A stretch of 64,000 nucleotides of DNA. Source: Diphasiastrum complanatum (taxonomy: Eukaryota > Streptophyta > Lycopodiopsida > Lycopodiales > Lycopodiaceae). Position numbers and translations under genes: made by a program. Shown here piece after piece: positions 1 through 11,700 of this stretch (within the stretch, counting starts at the first letter, position 1; every line of letters starts with the position of its first letter). The DNA is taken from assembly GCA_029204225.1 (NCBI GenBank), contig CM055099.1, positions 65,375,852-65,439,851 of the forward strand, given 5' to 3'. The notes under the pieces are model-generated. The model was not told the origin of the DNA. It ran no database searches and was given only the letters and a program-made list of their open reading frames with translations.

Positions 1-2
1 TG

Positions 3-532
3 CAAGATTTAAAAGTCCAGATATCTGAAGTTTCGATGGACAAGCGGCAAAAGACACCTTCTTCCAATCCTAACGTTTGGTGTAAAAAGTGCGGATCCCC
101 AGGTCATAAAAACAATGAATGTAAAGCTAAACAAGTTTCATATGTTGAGAGTGTAGATGGCGATGTTTTGTGTCTATGAAACAGATCCGAAAGAGCACTG
201 TCGTTACGTTCAAGGCTCGTCTACACCAGTGTTGCAGCCAACCGGAATTTGGACCAAAGTGCTTCGTATCTATTCAGACAATGAGCTCAAATCAAAAGAC
301 TATTTATGCACCAGTCAACCTACCGCCGAAGAAGCAAGGCCATTATTCACATGATTGCCCAAAGCCTCGACGACCAATCAACTATGTGCCATTATGTTCA
401 AATTTCTCAGGAGAAGGACATCAAGTTGCAGACTTCCCAAAGCCTCAAAAGCCAAAGGTGCTATACAAATATGTCCAAACTCTAGGTGCAGAACCAGAAT
501 CTAAGAAAAAACAAGAAGATGCAGTTGTGTAG
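3..532 (+). pseudogene. Retroelement Gag zinc-knuckle remnant (partial, frameshifted)
   Basis: The reading frame open from base 3 ends with a TGA at 177-179. It encodes a canonical CCHC zinc knuckle, CKKCGSPGHKNNEC (C-x2-C-x4-H-x4-C), of the kind used by retrotransposon Gag proteins to bind RNA. A second frame (170-532) continues with two damaged knuckles: a GHYSHDC half-site, then CSNFSGEGHQVADF in which the second and last cysteines are Phe. This looks like the tail of a multi-knuckle Gag, or a related retroelement nucleocapsid, broken by a frameshift and cut by the window edge. No protease or polymerase follows, so the element family cannot be assigned. A cellular CCHC protein exon is a less likely alternative. 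Confidence 0.55.
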
Positions 533-1674
533 CGAATCGAATGCTCTGACGAAGGCACCTTGTTGACTACTAACAACAATTGAAGATATTTCCGGAAGTA
601 CCAAAAAAACAACATGAATATTATTAAAAGTTCCAAAGGTTTAATTCTAATGACCACAACGCATTCATAAGCTTCAAAAGAATGAAAAGTACCAAACAGA
701 CTACCAAAAAATTTACCTTCATCTTTGCATACCTCCCTTTCGAGGGACTGGGCATCCACTTGCAATTCTACCTTTTTTAGCATGCGCCTATTTAAATTAA
801 GCTCATCATCCACTTCTTTTATCTCATCTTCATTGGGAGGAGTCTGTGTCCGCAACTCAACCAGGCGCTTCTCCAGCTCATGAATCTCGTCCTTGATTAC
901 TTAGACGACCGTGTTTTCACCCTACCTGACCAGCAGTTTTTCCTTCTTCTTCTAAATGTTGTCCTTTAATTCTGACAGCCTTGCAAGCATCCTCCCTGAT
1001 CTTTCTGTGACTCTCTAATTCATTGCCTCCACCTCAGACATATATCCTGGAGTGGACAGAGGAGCGTGGGACACACTGTCCTCACCTCCGAACTTGCAAG
1101 AGTGCTCTCTTGCCTCCAACTCCTGGCTGCCCACTCTGAGGGGGCCCATTAGCCATCATCATCAAGCATGGAGGAGGCACATTGAAATAGTGGCAAATTG
1201 GTGGAGTACTCTTCAAAGATATTGGCAAGAGATTTCTACCAAAGAGATCTTATCATGGATTTGGTGAGGTGCTGCTATGATGGATCCTTTCGCTGGTTTT
1301 CTACTTCATATACATACAAAAGGATCTACTCAAAAAGTTTCACAAACTTCTCAAATGGTCTAGTACTTTTGCAAGCTATCTTTTTGAGGAGTGTGAAAAA
1401 TTGGCAAAAATCTAGCTTGGCAATTTTATGTCTTTTATGTTTGTGAGTACATTTCACATGTGTGGAGCATGTTCCCACATGTGTAAAATAGTTTATCATA
1501 GCTTTAGGGGTTTCATGGCAAATTGGCAAATTGGCAAAGTCCACATGTAATGCCGCTATTGAGCCAAAAGTGAATCATGATGTAATCTCGAGTAGGTAGG
1601 CATATGAATAGGGTCTTGACACTTTTGACAATGTAATTTGATGAGTGATGGAGTCAAAAGTCAGTTTTGACCAA
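533..1674. other. No gene recognised
   Basis: Only short ORFs without recognisable domains occur here. A minus-strand frame at 445-855 has a charged, possibly coiled-coil stretch followed by a hydrophobic one, but no homology I recognise. The sequence is low-GC with imperfect repeats of the TTGGCAAATTGGCAAA type near 1400-1545. It is probably decayed repeat DNA. Confidence 0.4.
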
Positions 1675-1830
1675 GGGGTCCAATAGGATTAAGGAGGTGA
1701 TCATTAGAGGTCCAATAGAATTAAGGAGGCTATGATTAGGGGTCCAATAGAATGCAAGAAGCTATGAATAGGGGTCTAATAGAATTGAAGAGACTATGAT
1801 TAGGGGTCCAATAGCATGCAAGGAGGGATC
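1675..1830. repeat. Tandem repeat, about five 32-bp units
   Basis: Five successive units begin GGGGTCCAATAG or GAGGTCCAATAG and continue with an AATTAAGGAGGCTATGATTA-like half. Spacing is a regular 32 bp and the units differ by a few substitutions each. It lies just upstream of a CT-rich LTR-like stretch, so it may be part of a retrotransposon U3. Confidence 0.8.
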
Positions 1831-1859
1831 TCCGCAAACTCTATATGTATTTCTCCTTA

Positions 1860-2160
1860 TAATCATTATGTAAGTTGAGTTTTGAGTCAAACTTTTGTTG
1901 GTGAGATTTGCTTGTTTACTCTTCTCTCTCTACACGAGTTGGAATTAGTTCTATTCTCTCTCTACTCGAGGAGAAGAGCTTAATTTTACTTTGTTTTTTT
2001 AAAAAGCTTTTCCTCTCATGTGTATGAACTTTGGTCATCAACAATTGCATCGATCTTTTCCTCTATGCCTTGGGTTTTTTATCTAGATCTTGAAAATCAA
2101 TCTAGAATCCATTGACAAGTGCACAAGCTTGCTTAGGAGATCAATCACGCACTTTAGAGC
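1860..2160 (+). mobile_element. LTR-like remnant (R-U5 portion)
   Basis: This stretch shares its layout with the better preserved LTR of element O at 7.6-13.3 kb. Both have a pyrimidine tract, the block CTCTACTCGAG, a T-rich run, and a right end close to CTTAGGAGATCAWTCAC. No primer binding site or gag follows it, so it is best read as a solo or truncated LTR of a related Copia family. The left boundary is not defined. Confidence 0.4.
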
Positions 2161-2186
2161 ATTGCCACACGTGTGAAATTTCACAT

Positions 2187-2550
2187 TAAGTACCAAAAGA
2201 AGCAAAGTACCAATTAAGTACCAAAATCAGCTAAAGTACCAAATTAAGAACCAAAAGCAGCTAATTATTATCACAATATCAAAAGTACCAAACTAAGTAC
2301 CAAAAACAGCTAATTACTACCACAGTATCAAAAGTACCAAACGTAGTACCAAAAGCAACTAAAGTACCAAGTTAAGTATCAACAGCAGCTAAAGTACCAA
2401 ATTAAGTACCAAAAGCAGCTAAAGTATCAAGTTAAGTACCAAAATCAGCTGAAATAGTCGATTAAGATCTAAAACCAGTTATAGTTGCAAATTAAAAACC
2501 AAAAGCAGCTAATTACTACCATAATACTAAAAGTACTAAAAGTAACGAAG
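2187..2550. repeat. Minisatellite of AAGTACCAAA-type units
   Basis: About ten imperfect copies of a roughly 28-30 bp unit built on TTAAGTACCAAAAGCAGCTAA. A longer higher-order variant (AATTACTACCACAGTATCAAAAGTACC) is interspersed near 2255-2340 and 2510-2540. It is a degenerate tandem array with no coding potential. Confidence 0.8.
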
Positions 2551-2554
2551 TTCA

Positions 2555-2818
2555 TTACAAACAGAACCCTACGATGTTTAATTTACCCTTTCTCTTGTGG
2601 CTTGAACGATCATCGGCCGCAGCAGCCATCCTCTCAAACGATTCGTCAAGCTGTGAATGTGTGGTTTCTGATTGATCCATGACCCCCGTCCTAGCTGGTG
2701 ATCCATCGTGGTAAATGGTCCGTGGCCGTTTGTGTATGCTGGGAGGTGTGCTCGATGTCTCAGGATTTTCAGCAGTGGCCTTAGAGGCGGCTTTGCACTT
2801 CCTTGCAGGTGTCCTCAT
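2555..2818 (-). CDS. Small hypothetical ORF, 87 aa
   Basis: A true ATG at 2818 opens an 87-codon frame ending in TGA or TAG near 2555. The product is basic and Ser/Pro/Lys-rich, with a KRPR patch near residue 32 and KRKGK near residue 76 that could act as nuclear localisation signals. I recognise no family. It sits between two degenerate tandem arrays, with no neighbouring exon, TATA box or poly(A) signal that I can support. It may be chance, or a fragment of a transposon accessory ORF. Confidence 0.2.
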   Translation of the reverse strand: MRTPARKCKAASKATAENPETSSTPPSIHKRPRTIYHDGSPARTGVMDQSETTHSQLDESFERMAAAADDRSSHKRKGKLNIVGFCL

Positions 2819-2844
2819 CTTTTATAGTAGATGATCGAGATCAA

Positions 2845-3115
2845 TTTTGCGAAATGCAAGAATATGTTTTGAACAAAAGACAACAAAAGAAAAACGACAG
2901 CAATGAACTGATAGCAAAGAGCAATGATAGCAGTGAACTGATCCAATAGAAAGCAACGATAACATAAAGGAACGGTAGCAATGTCATGAGAGCATAAATA
3001 AACAATAGCAATGAACCGATCTAGCAGAAAGCAAGAGAGATAGAAATGAACTGATAGCAGAAATCAAGATAGCAACATGAACTGATCATAGCCGAAAGCA
3101 ACAATATGTTCACTG
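2845..3115. repeat. Degenerate AGCAATGAACTGATAGCA repeats
   Basis: Purine-rich sequence in which AGCAATGAACTGATAGCAGAAAGCAA-like words recur about seven times with variable spacing. It appears to be a decayed tandem array. No coding content. Confidence 0.5.
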
Positions 3116-4249
3116 ATAGTGCATTAACTCGTGGGATCTATCAAGCTCCAAAAAGGTTGAAATGTACTACCGTAAGTATTGTATTAGAAATATAGATTAT
3201 GAGTAATAAAATCCACAAAGATTGACATACACTACCAAAAGGTACTATGGAAAATGGGTTCTTTTTTTGTATCACCAAAATATGCTTTTAGCCAAGAAGC
3301 GGCATATCGGCTACTAAAGAGTTGCGCACTTTCGCACTCGCTCCCTCTATGTACACCACTTACGCTTCAATTCAACCACCAAATCTTTTCAGGAGATCAC
3401 AAAGAGAGTTTGAGTCTTTTCCCTGCTCTTCACTTTCATAAGCTTTTGCTTGCTGAGTTCTTTTGTTTAGAACAGTTGGTAAGCCTCGACTTGTCGGATG
3501 TGCCTGTGATTGTAACTTTGGTCAAACAATTCTTTAGCCTTGATACTGTCGTATGTGTGCAACTGTAAATTCGCTACTAAAGTTGTCTTAAAACTCACTG
3601 ATTATTTGGTTGCCTATGTGATTGAATAATCGATTGTTTGGAACTTAATTGTGATGACAACATTCGGAATCATTGTTTCATTACACTGATGTATATCTGT
3701 TCTTACACATACTTTATTGTATTGTTGTGGATCGATACTCTGAATCTTGCATATGGATAATGTGCAGTTTAAATATGTGGTTGATCGTCCGTTTGAACGA
3801 GCGACAATCCGTTGTTGAGGACAGATAGTCGGGGACTACACTTAAATTGTGCTGAGAGATTTGTATGTTTCTATGGGTCGGTTTATCTGATGCAATAGAC
3901 TATGCTTGTCTGACAAACTTAATTAGGTGCACAGAATGGTAAATCGCTCTGCCGCTAAGTCGGATACACTAATCAACAATGAAACATGTTTGATATGAGA
4001 ATTGTCGTCATCAATATCTTTTGTTTTTGCATGATTGACACCACATCTTAATTAGTGATACTGGTTGCCGATTCTTTGAATGTCTGTTGACAACCAGATT
4101 TTAAGCCAAGAACATTAAATGAGTTAAAAACATCTAAAATAACAACATTAAACAGTCTCTTTGGGGAACGACAATCTTTTATACTACATGTCCTTACATA
4201 TAAGATAAGTATATTGCAACAGTTGATCCACTCATATGTGCATTTTGCT
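3116..4249. other. No gene recognised
   Basis: Unique-looking AT-rich sequence. The ORFs present are short and unlike any family I know. Confidence 0.4.
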
Positions 4250-6083
4250 AGCACAAAGAGCAATGGTGGAGCTATCTTAGTCTTTTTGGAAGATCCTAAG
4301 CATAAGGGAATGGATCCCACACCTTCAACTTTTTCGCAATGCCATTTTGTTGTGGAGTGCATGAACTAGTGAGTTGGTGCCTAATTCCATGCTTATCACA
4401 GAAATTATTAAACTCATTCGAAATGAATTCACCATCCCTATCGGTGCATAGGACTTTAATTTTCTTATCACATTCATTTTCAACAAGATTCTTGAATTTG
4501 ATGAATGTATTAAAAGCATACGACTTGTTCTTAAGAAAATAAGTCCAAACCTTCCTGGAATAGTCATCAATAAATGACATGAAGTAGTACGAATGCCCAT
4601 TTGATCTGGTTTGTGCTGGTCCCCATAAATCACTATGAATGAGATCTAGAACTACAATAGCACGATAGGAACTAGTATCAAAGGGTTTCTGTGCTTGCTT
4701 ACCATAGACGCAAGCTTCGCACACATACCTGTGAAAATGGCAATATGTGGCAATCCTCGAACCATCTTTGCATCAGACAACTGCTTCAAGCTCCTATAGT
4801 TCAAACGCCCAAATCTTTCATGCCCCAAGTCACTCTCGCTTGAGGTACTAGGTGTAGAAGTAGCTGAAAATGCGGTCTCCAACTCATACAACTTATTCTC
4901 ATCTCTTGTTCCCTTTGCTATAACTGCAAGTTTCTTTTTGATGTCTTTTATTAGGCACCTATCTTGATATAATTCCACTTTATAACCTTGATCTGTTAGG
5001 CATCCCATTGATAGAATATTTTTGGCAAGTATCGGAACATAGAGTGTATTTCTAATGTGGACAGCATTTGATGCCTTATTGTTCATCAAGCCTACTTTCA
5101 TATCTCCAACTCCATCAACAGAATGTGAATTGTCATCTTTTAAAACCACTGAAGATTTCTCCTAAGCTTCATTGAGATGTGAGAACCACACTTTATGCGA
5201 GTTCATGTGAGCAGATGCGCCTGAATCAATGTACCAGGCATCTCTTTGAAGTTGAGCACTAGCACACATGAGGGAGGTATTACTTTCTTGGGTCTTTGGC
5301 TGCTCATCTACCACATAGTCGGTAGCATTTCTTGGTCTACCTCAACCTCCGCCAAAGCTTCTACCTCTCTCACTTGCTTGATTCGGCACTCGCTTGAGAT
5401 GTGACCGAATTTTTCACAGTAATAGCAAGTGACGCTCTTCTTCTTAGTGTCACCACCCTTAGAACTGCTAGTATTGGTTGCTTGCTCTTGCCTCGGTTGA
5501 TTTGACTGTCGTTGGTTCTTGTTGCCATTGTTGTTGTTGCCTCTACCATGTTGCTGGTTTCGGCCTCTACCTCTTCCTCTGAATGAAGTCACAAGTGTTT
5601 CACTAGACCCTCGGGAGTGAGGTTTGCGAAGCAGCTCTTTTCGCAACAAGTACGCACAAAATTCCTCAAATGTGGGTGGTTGCTCTCTCTCATCATTACG
5701 GAAGTCATCATGTGCTTGTAGGATGTTGGCAAAGCACCCATAACAATCGTCAGCAAATCAACCTCTGAGCATATTCCAAGCTTATGTGGGTGTAGTGTCC
5801 GATGCAATATGTGGAATAATGTGATCCACAACCGACATGTTGATCATTCCCATTGCCCTTGTAGCTCGCTTATCATAATCAATTTGCAGCCTTTCAATTT
5901 CTTCCATACTTGTTTGGCCCGCATTAGAAGACTCATTTCCGGTCTTCTTTCTTCACCTGTAACCAACTGCCACGAGTCCTGCATCATTACAAGATTTTGC
6001 ATTTGGAATTTCCATACTGGATAATTCTTGCCATTCAACTTGCTTGTATCCGGAAATAACAATGCCAATTCTTTATCCACCAT
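4250..6083 (-). mobile_element. Ty1/copia fragment, gag-protease-integrase, 3' truncated
   Basis: Reading right to left, Gag starts at an ATG at 6083 (MVDKELALLFPDTSKLNG, then a YPVWKFQMQNLV stretch of the Copia gag type). It passes through Arg/Gly/Asn-rich sequence to a CYYCEKFGHISSEC zinc knuckle near 5420. A protease-linker region follows (LYVPILAKNILSMG), then the pre-integrase block (HERFGRLNYRSLKQLSDA). The integrase core keeps its first catalytic Asp in HSDLWGP, the FIDDYSRKVW block, a damaged second site (CTDRDGEF) and the PQQNGIAKK block holding the catalytic-Glu position, where Glu is missing. Coding identity stops at about 4310. RT, RNase H and a 3' LTR are absent. Several frameshifts and in-frame stops show it is dead. 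No 5' LTR could be identified to the right of 6083. Confidence 0.85.
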
Positions 6084-7539
6084 TGCGTAGGTAATGGAAA
6101 ACTGACAACTTTTGCTTTTCACTTCACCAGAAATCGAGCTACGGATTAAAAGTTATGGCAAATACTAAAAATTGCCAATTATAGTAAGTCCAAGTAGCCA
6201 ACTAGCAATACATGCTACCAGAAGTAAAAAAAAATTGACTTCACGATTGAACTTACTACACCCAAAACATATATATCAACTACTAATTTGTTAAAATCCG
6301 AGCTACTGACAAAAAGTTGTGTTTTCGCAAAAAGTACACTAGAATGGGGCTAAAAATGGGACTCCTCCAAATTTGGCTGAAATGACCTCCAAATGCAGAA
6401 CTGATGTCACCAATGAATCCGGAGCATTGAAATTAGGTTGGGTAGACTTCACTTCACTCCAATCGGACGCTTTATGCACTCTCCACACTTTCTCCAACTT
6501 TAAAATTTTAAAAACAAAAAAAGATTCCCGTGGAATCTTGACGTGCAGCCACTCGATACGTCCGACTCTTTGTTGGCTACGCTCCTGTCCAAGCCCCCAT
6601 TGAAAATAGTTCACCACTTGGCAGATTTTTATTTGCTGTCACAGGGGTACCAAAAAAGTATGTCACTAGGAATATAGACAAGAAGCCAGTTTGGAAAATG
6701 CCTAATGGGAAAAGCACCCAAAAGTTGGGCCCTTTTAAACTGAAAATTTTTAGACTTTAAAGTGACCAAAAACATTCGTATGAAGTGCCCCTTAGTTCAA
6801 CATTTCTTCAATGCCTTTCAAAACCCATTTTCATTATTGGATAAAGCCTTTCAAGAATCTGTGGCTTACAATAGTTCGAAGTAAGCGGCTAAGATTTGCC
6901 TGATAAGCAACCAAAGGTAGGATTTCTTTGAGTAGTAAACTCCACAAGCTCGGAGGGCTCCTAGAAGTGTAGTCGGATCATTCTCCCAAATCTCTCCGTG
7001 GCTGCGAGCGGGGCTTCACGGCTGAGGTCGCCCTACTACTGTGGAGCTATTGTGAAAAACTTGGTTAAAAATGATGACCGTTTTGGCAGAAACAACCACC
7101 TCCAAGTTTATTAAACCCTTGCTACCAAAAAATGGAGTTTTCAGGTTTTGATCGGCTTCAAGAGAGCTTGTGGGCCCAGAACTGAAGCTACAGTCACTTC
7201 CATTGATAGTCAAAATATAGAGATGAGTCACGCTTGATTTGGTCCAATATCAGCTTCAAACCAACAGAAAACATATTTGCAAAAAAAATTTGGTGAAGTT
7301 AGCACCAAAATGCACCAAAGGAAGCTCAAAAATGAGCAATAGAAGTTGATATGGGCTCCAAAAACAACAGCTTTTGCATAGGGTGTCCATTTCAGGCATG
7401 CCGACAGTCCACGGAATTGGAACAATGCCAATGAAGCTGATGGAATGCTCCAATCCACTAGATTTCAGCTGTTGATATTAATCAGAGTGCAATTTTTGTC
7501 TCACTATTGTGTCGTTCATTTGCGCATTCTGTATGAATT
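6084..7539. other. No gene recognised
   Basis: Low-GC sequence with short ORFs only. The right part probably belongs to the U3 of the LTR of element O, but its left edge cannot be fixed without a second intact copy. Confidence 0.35.
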
Positions 7540-7643
7540 CTTCTACTTGAATATTTCTGCTGCTAACTGTTGCGTTTCCATTCCTACACGCCGCGCTCAA
7601 TCCTTGAGCTTCCGCTGCTGCTCACGCCCCCATGGTTTTACAA

Positions 7644-7707
<64 letters not shown>

Positions 7708-7796
7708 CGAGAGCAAACCACTTTTTACTTAGGTTTTTTTTTTATCACAAGTTGCTTTCAAGTGTGTTTGTTGAGTGGTGAATGATTCATGCATGT
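7540..7796 (+). mobile_element. Element O 5' LTR, left part (interrupted by element A)
   Basis: This segment ends at 7796 with CATGT and resumes at 13241 with the same CATGT, the 5-bp target duplication of element A. The 3' portion of the LTR is at 13246-13341. A related uninterrupted copy at about 31846-32020 reads continuously across the junction, which proves that the two sides were once joined. The part contains the (TC)n tract and the CTCTACTCGAG block. The left LTR edge is unknown and 7540 is a working limit. Confidence 0.65.
7646..7705. repeat. (TC)n microsatellite inside an LTR
   Basis: About 30 uninterrupted TC dinucleotides followed directly by CTCTACTCGAG. CT-rich tracts at the equivalent LTR position also occur in the E-family LTR (21985-22067) and in the remnant at 1.9 kb. 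Confidence 0.95.
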
Positions 7797-8438
7797 TGTG
7801 AAGGATTTCAGATCATTCAAGATCCAATCCAAGTCCCAAATCTTTGGTTACAATAAGGAGCAAACCAACAATCCTGCCAATGTAGAAAAATCAACATCTA
7901 CATACAAAATGAGATGCAAACTCTAAGAGATATTGATCAAACATGAACCAAAACATAAAATATGTTTGTTGTCCATACAATTACAGTACCATACTGTATT
8001 TCACACGTGTGGAACCAAAAATAGCAATAAATGATCATTCTACACACAAGATTGCAAGATAACACCAAGATTGTGCACCAATGAGTAGTAGAACCCAAAG
8101 AGAACCATGTATAATGATGAAATGAGAGATAGAAGAGAGAAGATGTGTCTCTCCACAAGTTACATCCTTTTATAGAGTTTCCAAACCCTATTTGGCCACT
8201 TGGCTTTTCCTCCAAAATGTAAACCCTACTATTTTTGGGTCTAGATTCAATGTACCCAAAGTTCAAATTTGAATCTCTCTCAAACTTGACTACCAACTTT
8301 CTCACACTTTTCAAAAGTGTTTATTGAATGTATTTTAAACTAATATAACTTCAAAAAGTTTATCTTTAAGCCTAAAATGAGTTTTGGCCTCTTATTGACA
8401 ATTTACCAAAATGTGACTAAACTAGACTAAACTAGTTG
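7797..8438 (-). repeat. Element A 3' LTR
   Basis: Near-identical to 12587-13228, running from TGTGAAGGATTTCAGATC to CTAAACTAGTTG. It then diverges where the partner continues AAATCTCTCACA. The minus-strand orientation follows from the primer site next to the other LTR. Confidence 0.9.
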
Positions 8439-8782
8439 TTTTGGCATAGTTTTGACAATAGAACTTTGATCCAACTTTAGAATGATCTCCATCCTAAGTA
8501 TAGATCTTCTTTCTAAGGTTCTAAAGTATCTTGCATAATTGATATAGAGAATAGTGTCCAAATTGGATGCTTCACTATTTCTTACATCAATTTTGCACAT
8601 CAAGATATAACTAGAACATGAAGAACCAAATAGAATGTGAATGAAATAATTCCTCCATGTTTCAAACTTTGTACTCTCTGGAAAATTACAGCAACCAAAC
8701 AATAAATGTGAGTGATGACCATTTGCTTGCTTGTATCCTGCAACTTTCTCCTTTCTTGATATGTCTCCACCATAAAACTCCA
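8439..8782 (-). other. Element A 3' untranslated or decayed interior
   Basis: Region between the stop of the 1007-codon ORF and the 3' LTR. A 118-codon frame exists (8427-8783) but matches no domain. The sister element E at the same place has a Copia RNase H C-terminal tail (DIFTKTLG) that A lacks. Confidence 0.5.
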
Positions 8783-11700
8783 TTAATGAGCCTCCATCTC
8801 ATCTTGCCACAAGAAACCATCAAGCCTTGGAAATCCATGAGTAGGTGAGTACATACATGATGCAAATCTAGCACCACATGACTCCATAAACCAAGTAGTT
8901 TGCACTAGTCCATCTTCAAGATCTACTTGACACAAGAAAATGACCATGAATTCACCAAAAATTGACAATCTCCAAGTATTGGCACCAAGTAGCTCAACAC
9001 TTGAGAACTTAGCCATGGATGAGTGACATAATGAACCTCCATTAGCTTCATTTCCATCAGCAAAACCAGCCAAGAATGCTAGTACAACTCCAACAATAAG
9101 ATATTGCAAGACAATGTAGCTAGTTTGTCCATATCTTGACAATTTGCACACATCCACATGAAATAGCTCAAACATGAGATAGAACAAGTAAAGTAAACTT
9201 GAACAACACTTCCTTGCTGCTCCTTTGACCTTACTTGAGTCTTCAATAAGCTGCAAAAACAGATCCATAACATCTTTGCCAATTACCTCTCCTTTGATGC
9301 TCTTGACTAGCTCCAAATTGCCACCTTTCCTTTTGTGTTGTTGAAGTCCTTTGAGACCAACCTCTTGATCTTTCTCTTGACCATCAAAGTCATTGAGAAA
9401 ACTTTTTTTTCCAGATCCATTACTTGCTTTTCCAGTATGAAAACCATGAGAACCAATATCTACTTGCATAACATCATCTACACAAGAAAATTCTCCAAAA
9501 CATGTGAGTAAAACAAAGTGAGTCGCTTTCACTTGCTTACCTTTCTCTTGATCATCAAAGATATCAAAGATATGAATATCTTCAGACCTGAACCTTTGGA
9601 AATACTCCCTCTCAAACATATGATCAATATCCAACAAGAACTCATCAATGCTTGATCTCGAATTTCCACAAAGGTTAGTGAAAGCAATGTCACCAATGTC
9701 ACCATCATAAATCAAAAGATAGATTCCAAACTTTCCATCCAACATGAAGTAGAGTAGGTGAAGATGAGTATCAAACCTAAGAAATCCAGCCCTCTTGAGT
9801 CCATAACAAACCTCAATAAGCTCACCAATGAGATCTCCCTTGCCTTGAAGAAATTGCCTCTCGATTTGCTCCATGTAGTCTTCTTCAACCAACCTTTTGC
9901 CATCTTGATCATGAGTGATCAATTCATAATCATAGAATCCTTTGAGTTGATGAAGAGATGTGAGATCCATGCCTTGGATCTTCCCAAGAACCAATCTTCC
10001 ATTGCTCTTCCCTTCATAAGACTCCCTCTTAATGATTGCATCATGAGAAGTAGAAACCTCAAAAACATTAGAAGCCATGAAAAAAATGATTAGTACCTTC
10101 AACATAAGGATGATTGAAGTACTCTCTTTTTTCAAACAAGAACTTCTACTCAATGTTTTAGGTAATGAATCATATGATAATGATTCTTCCTCACTATCAT
10201 TCAGAATGACATCATTCAAAGTACATCCTACTTTGAACTCTTCACATACTTCTCTTCTTCTTGACTTGTGACTATCTCCCTCACTAAGTCTCTTGATAGA
10301 ACCATTTGATCTACTCTCTTTATAAAGACATGTGACTCCACTTGCTGGAAAAATGACTTTCTTGGAATCATAACAAAAGAATGTAGAAGAACCACCTCCT
10401 TCATGCATGCACCTAGCAACATCCTTTTCCATATGATCAAAGAAATCATTAACAACAATCTTTTCCAAGGAAGAACCTTCACCTCCATTGATGAAGTTAG
10501 CTCTTTCCTTACCTTTTGCATGCTTGCACTTGCCATGAAGAACCATTGAAACACCATCATTATCCTCAAGACTAGCCAAGTTAGCACAAAGATGAACATC
10601 TCCAAGAAGCATATTAGATCTTGACCTAGATCTAGCATAAGGAAGCTTGTTAGACTTTGCATAAGATCCACCAATCTTATTGATGCTAAAAGGTAACTTT
10701 GGAAAGTTGAGACCAATCTCCTTTTCCATTCCATCCTTGTTAGCCATAACAAAAGCATCAAGCTTGAAAAGTCTACCTTGTCTATTGCCCCTAGCAACCA
10801 AGATTTCTTCCTTTGTAATGAAACAAGCATCACCACCAAACTTTACCATGTATCCTTTCTTTATCATTTGACCAACACTTAGCAAATTCTTTGAAAGTGA
10901 AGGAATGTAAAGAACACCATCAAGTCTTGCTTTCCTATTAGTAGAAAGACAAATAGGATTTGAGCCAATACCTTCGATCACACACTCACCACCATTGGCC
11001 ATGTGAATTGCTTTCTTGGCTCCATCATAAGTGACCAAAGAAGTAAGGAACTCCTTGTGACTAGTCATGTGTGAACTAGCTCCACTATCAATCCACCATG
11101 AATCTTTGTCACCTTCACTTGATATTAAACTTGAAGAACACATCAAAAGATAATCACCACCACCTAGATCCTCATCATTAGTAGTAAAGTTGATTTGCTT
11201 GCTACCTTCATCTCTTTGCTTCTTCAAACATTCATTTGCAAAATGCCCTTTGATTCCACAATAAAAGCATTTCAACTTAGACTTATCTTTCTTTTTGCCA
11301 AAAGAAGAAGTCTCACCTTGATCTTGCCCTTTAGACCACTTGCATTTGCCTTTGCCCTTGAACTTGCCTTTGATGAACATAGCATCCTCTTCATAATGAG
11401 ATGTCGATGTAGATCCACCTCCTCTTGATTGATGCCTATACTCCTCATTCACCAAGATCTCTTGCAAATCCACAATACTTGGCAAAGTCTTTTGAATAGC
11501 AAAACTTTGAACAAGATTAGCATGATCATCCAACAAGCCATTAAGTATAACTTGAACAAGCTCTACCTCCTTAATGCTTTCATCAATACATGCTAACTCA
11601 TCATTGAATGCCTTAACCCTCAAAACAAAAGCATGAGTACTCTCTTCCTTCTTTTGCAAACTTTGAAAGATTTGCCTCCTAAGAGTAAGCACTCTTGATG

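Noticed and set aside
445-855. 136-codon minus-strand ORF overlapping the zinc-knuckle remnant
   Set aside because: Its right part is antisense to the Gag remnant and the rest has no similarity to a known protein.
1675-2550. Possible CRISPR-like array
   Set aside because: Units are contiguous and degenerate without unique spacers, and the genome is eukaryotic.
3254-3568. 104-codon plus-strand ORF
   Set aside because: No recognised domain, no neighbours or signals; length is within chance for this composition.
7445-7785. Leu-Ser repeat ORFs across the (TC)n tract, also at 47337-47561 and 50362-50634
   Set aside because: They are translations of dinucleotide microsatellites and have no coding support.
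10228-10839. 203-codon minus-strand ORF inside element A
   Set aside because: An overlapping frame of the 1007-codon ORF with similar base content; a shadow.
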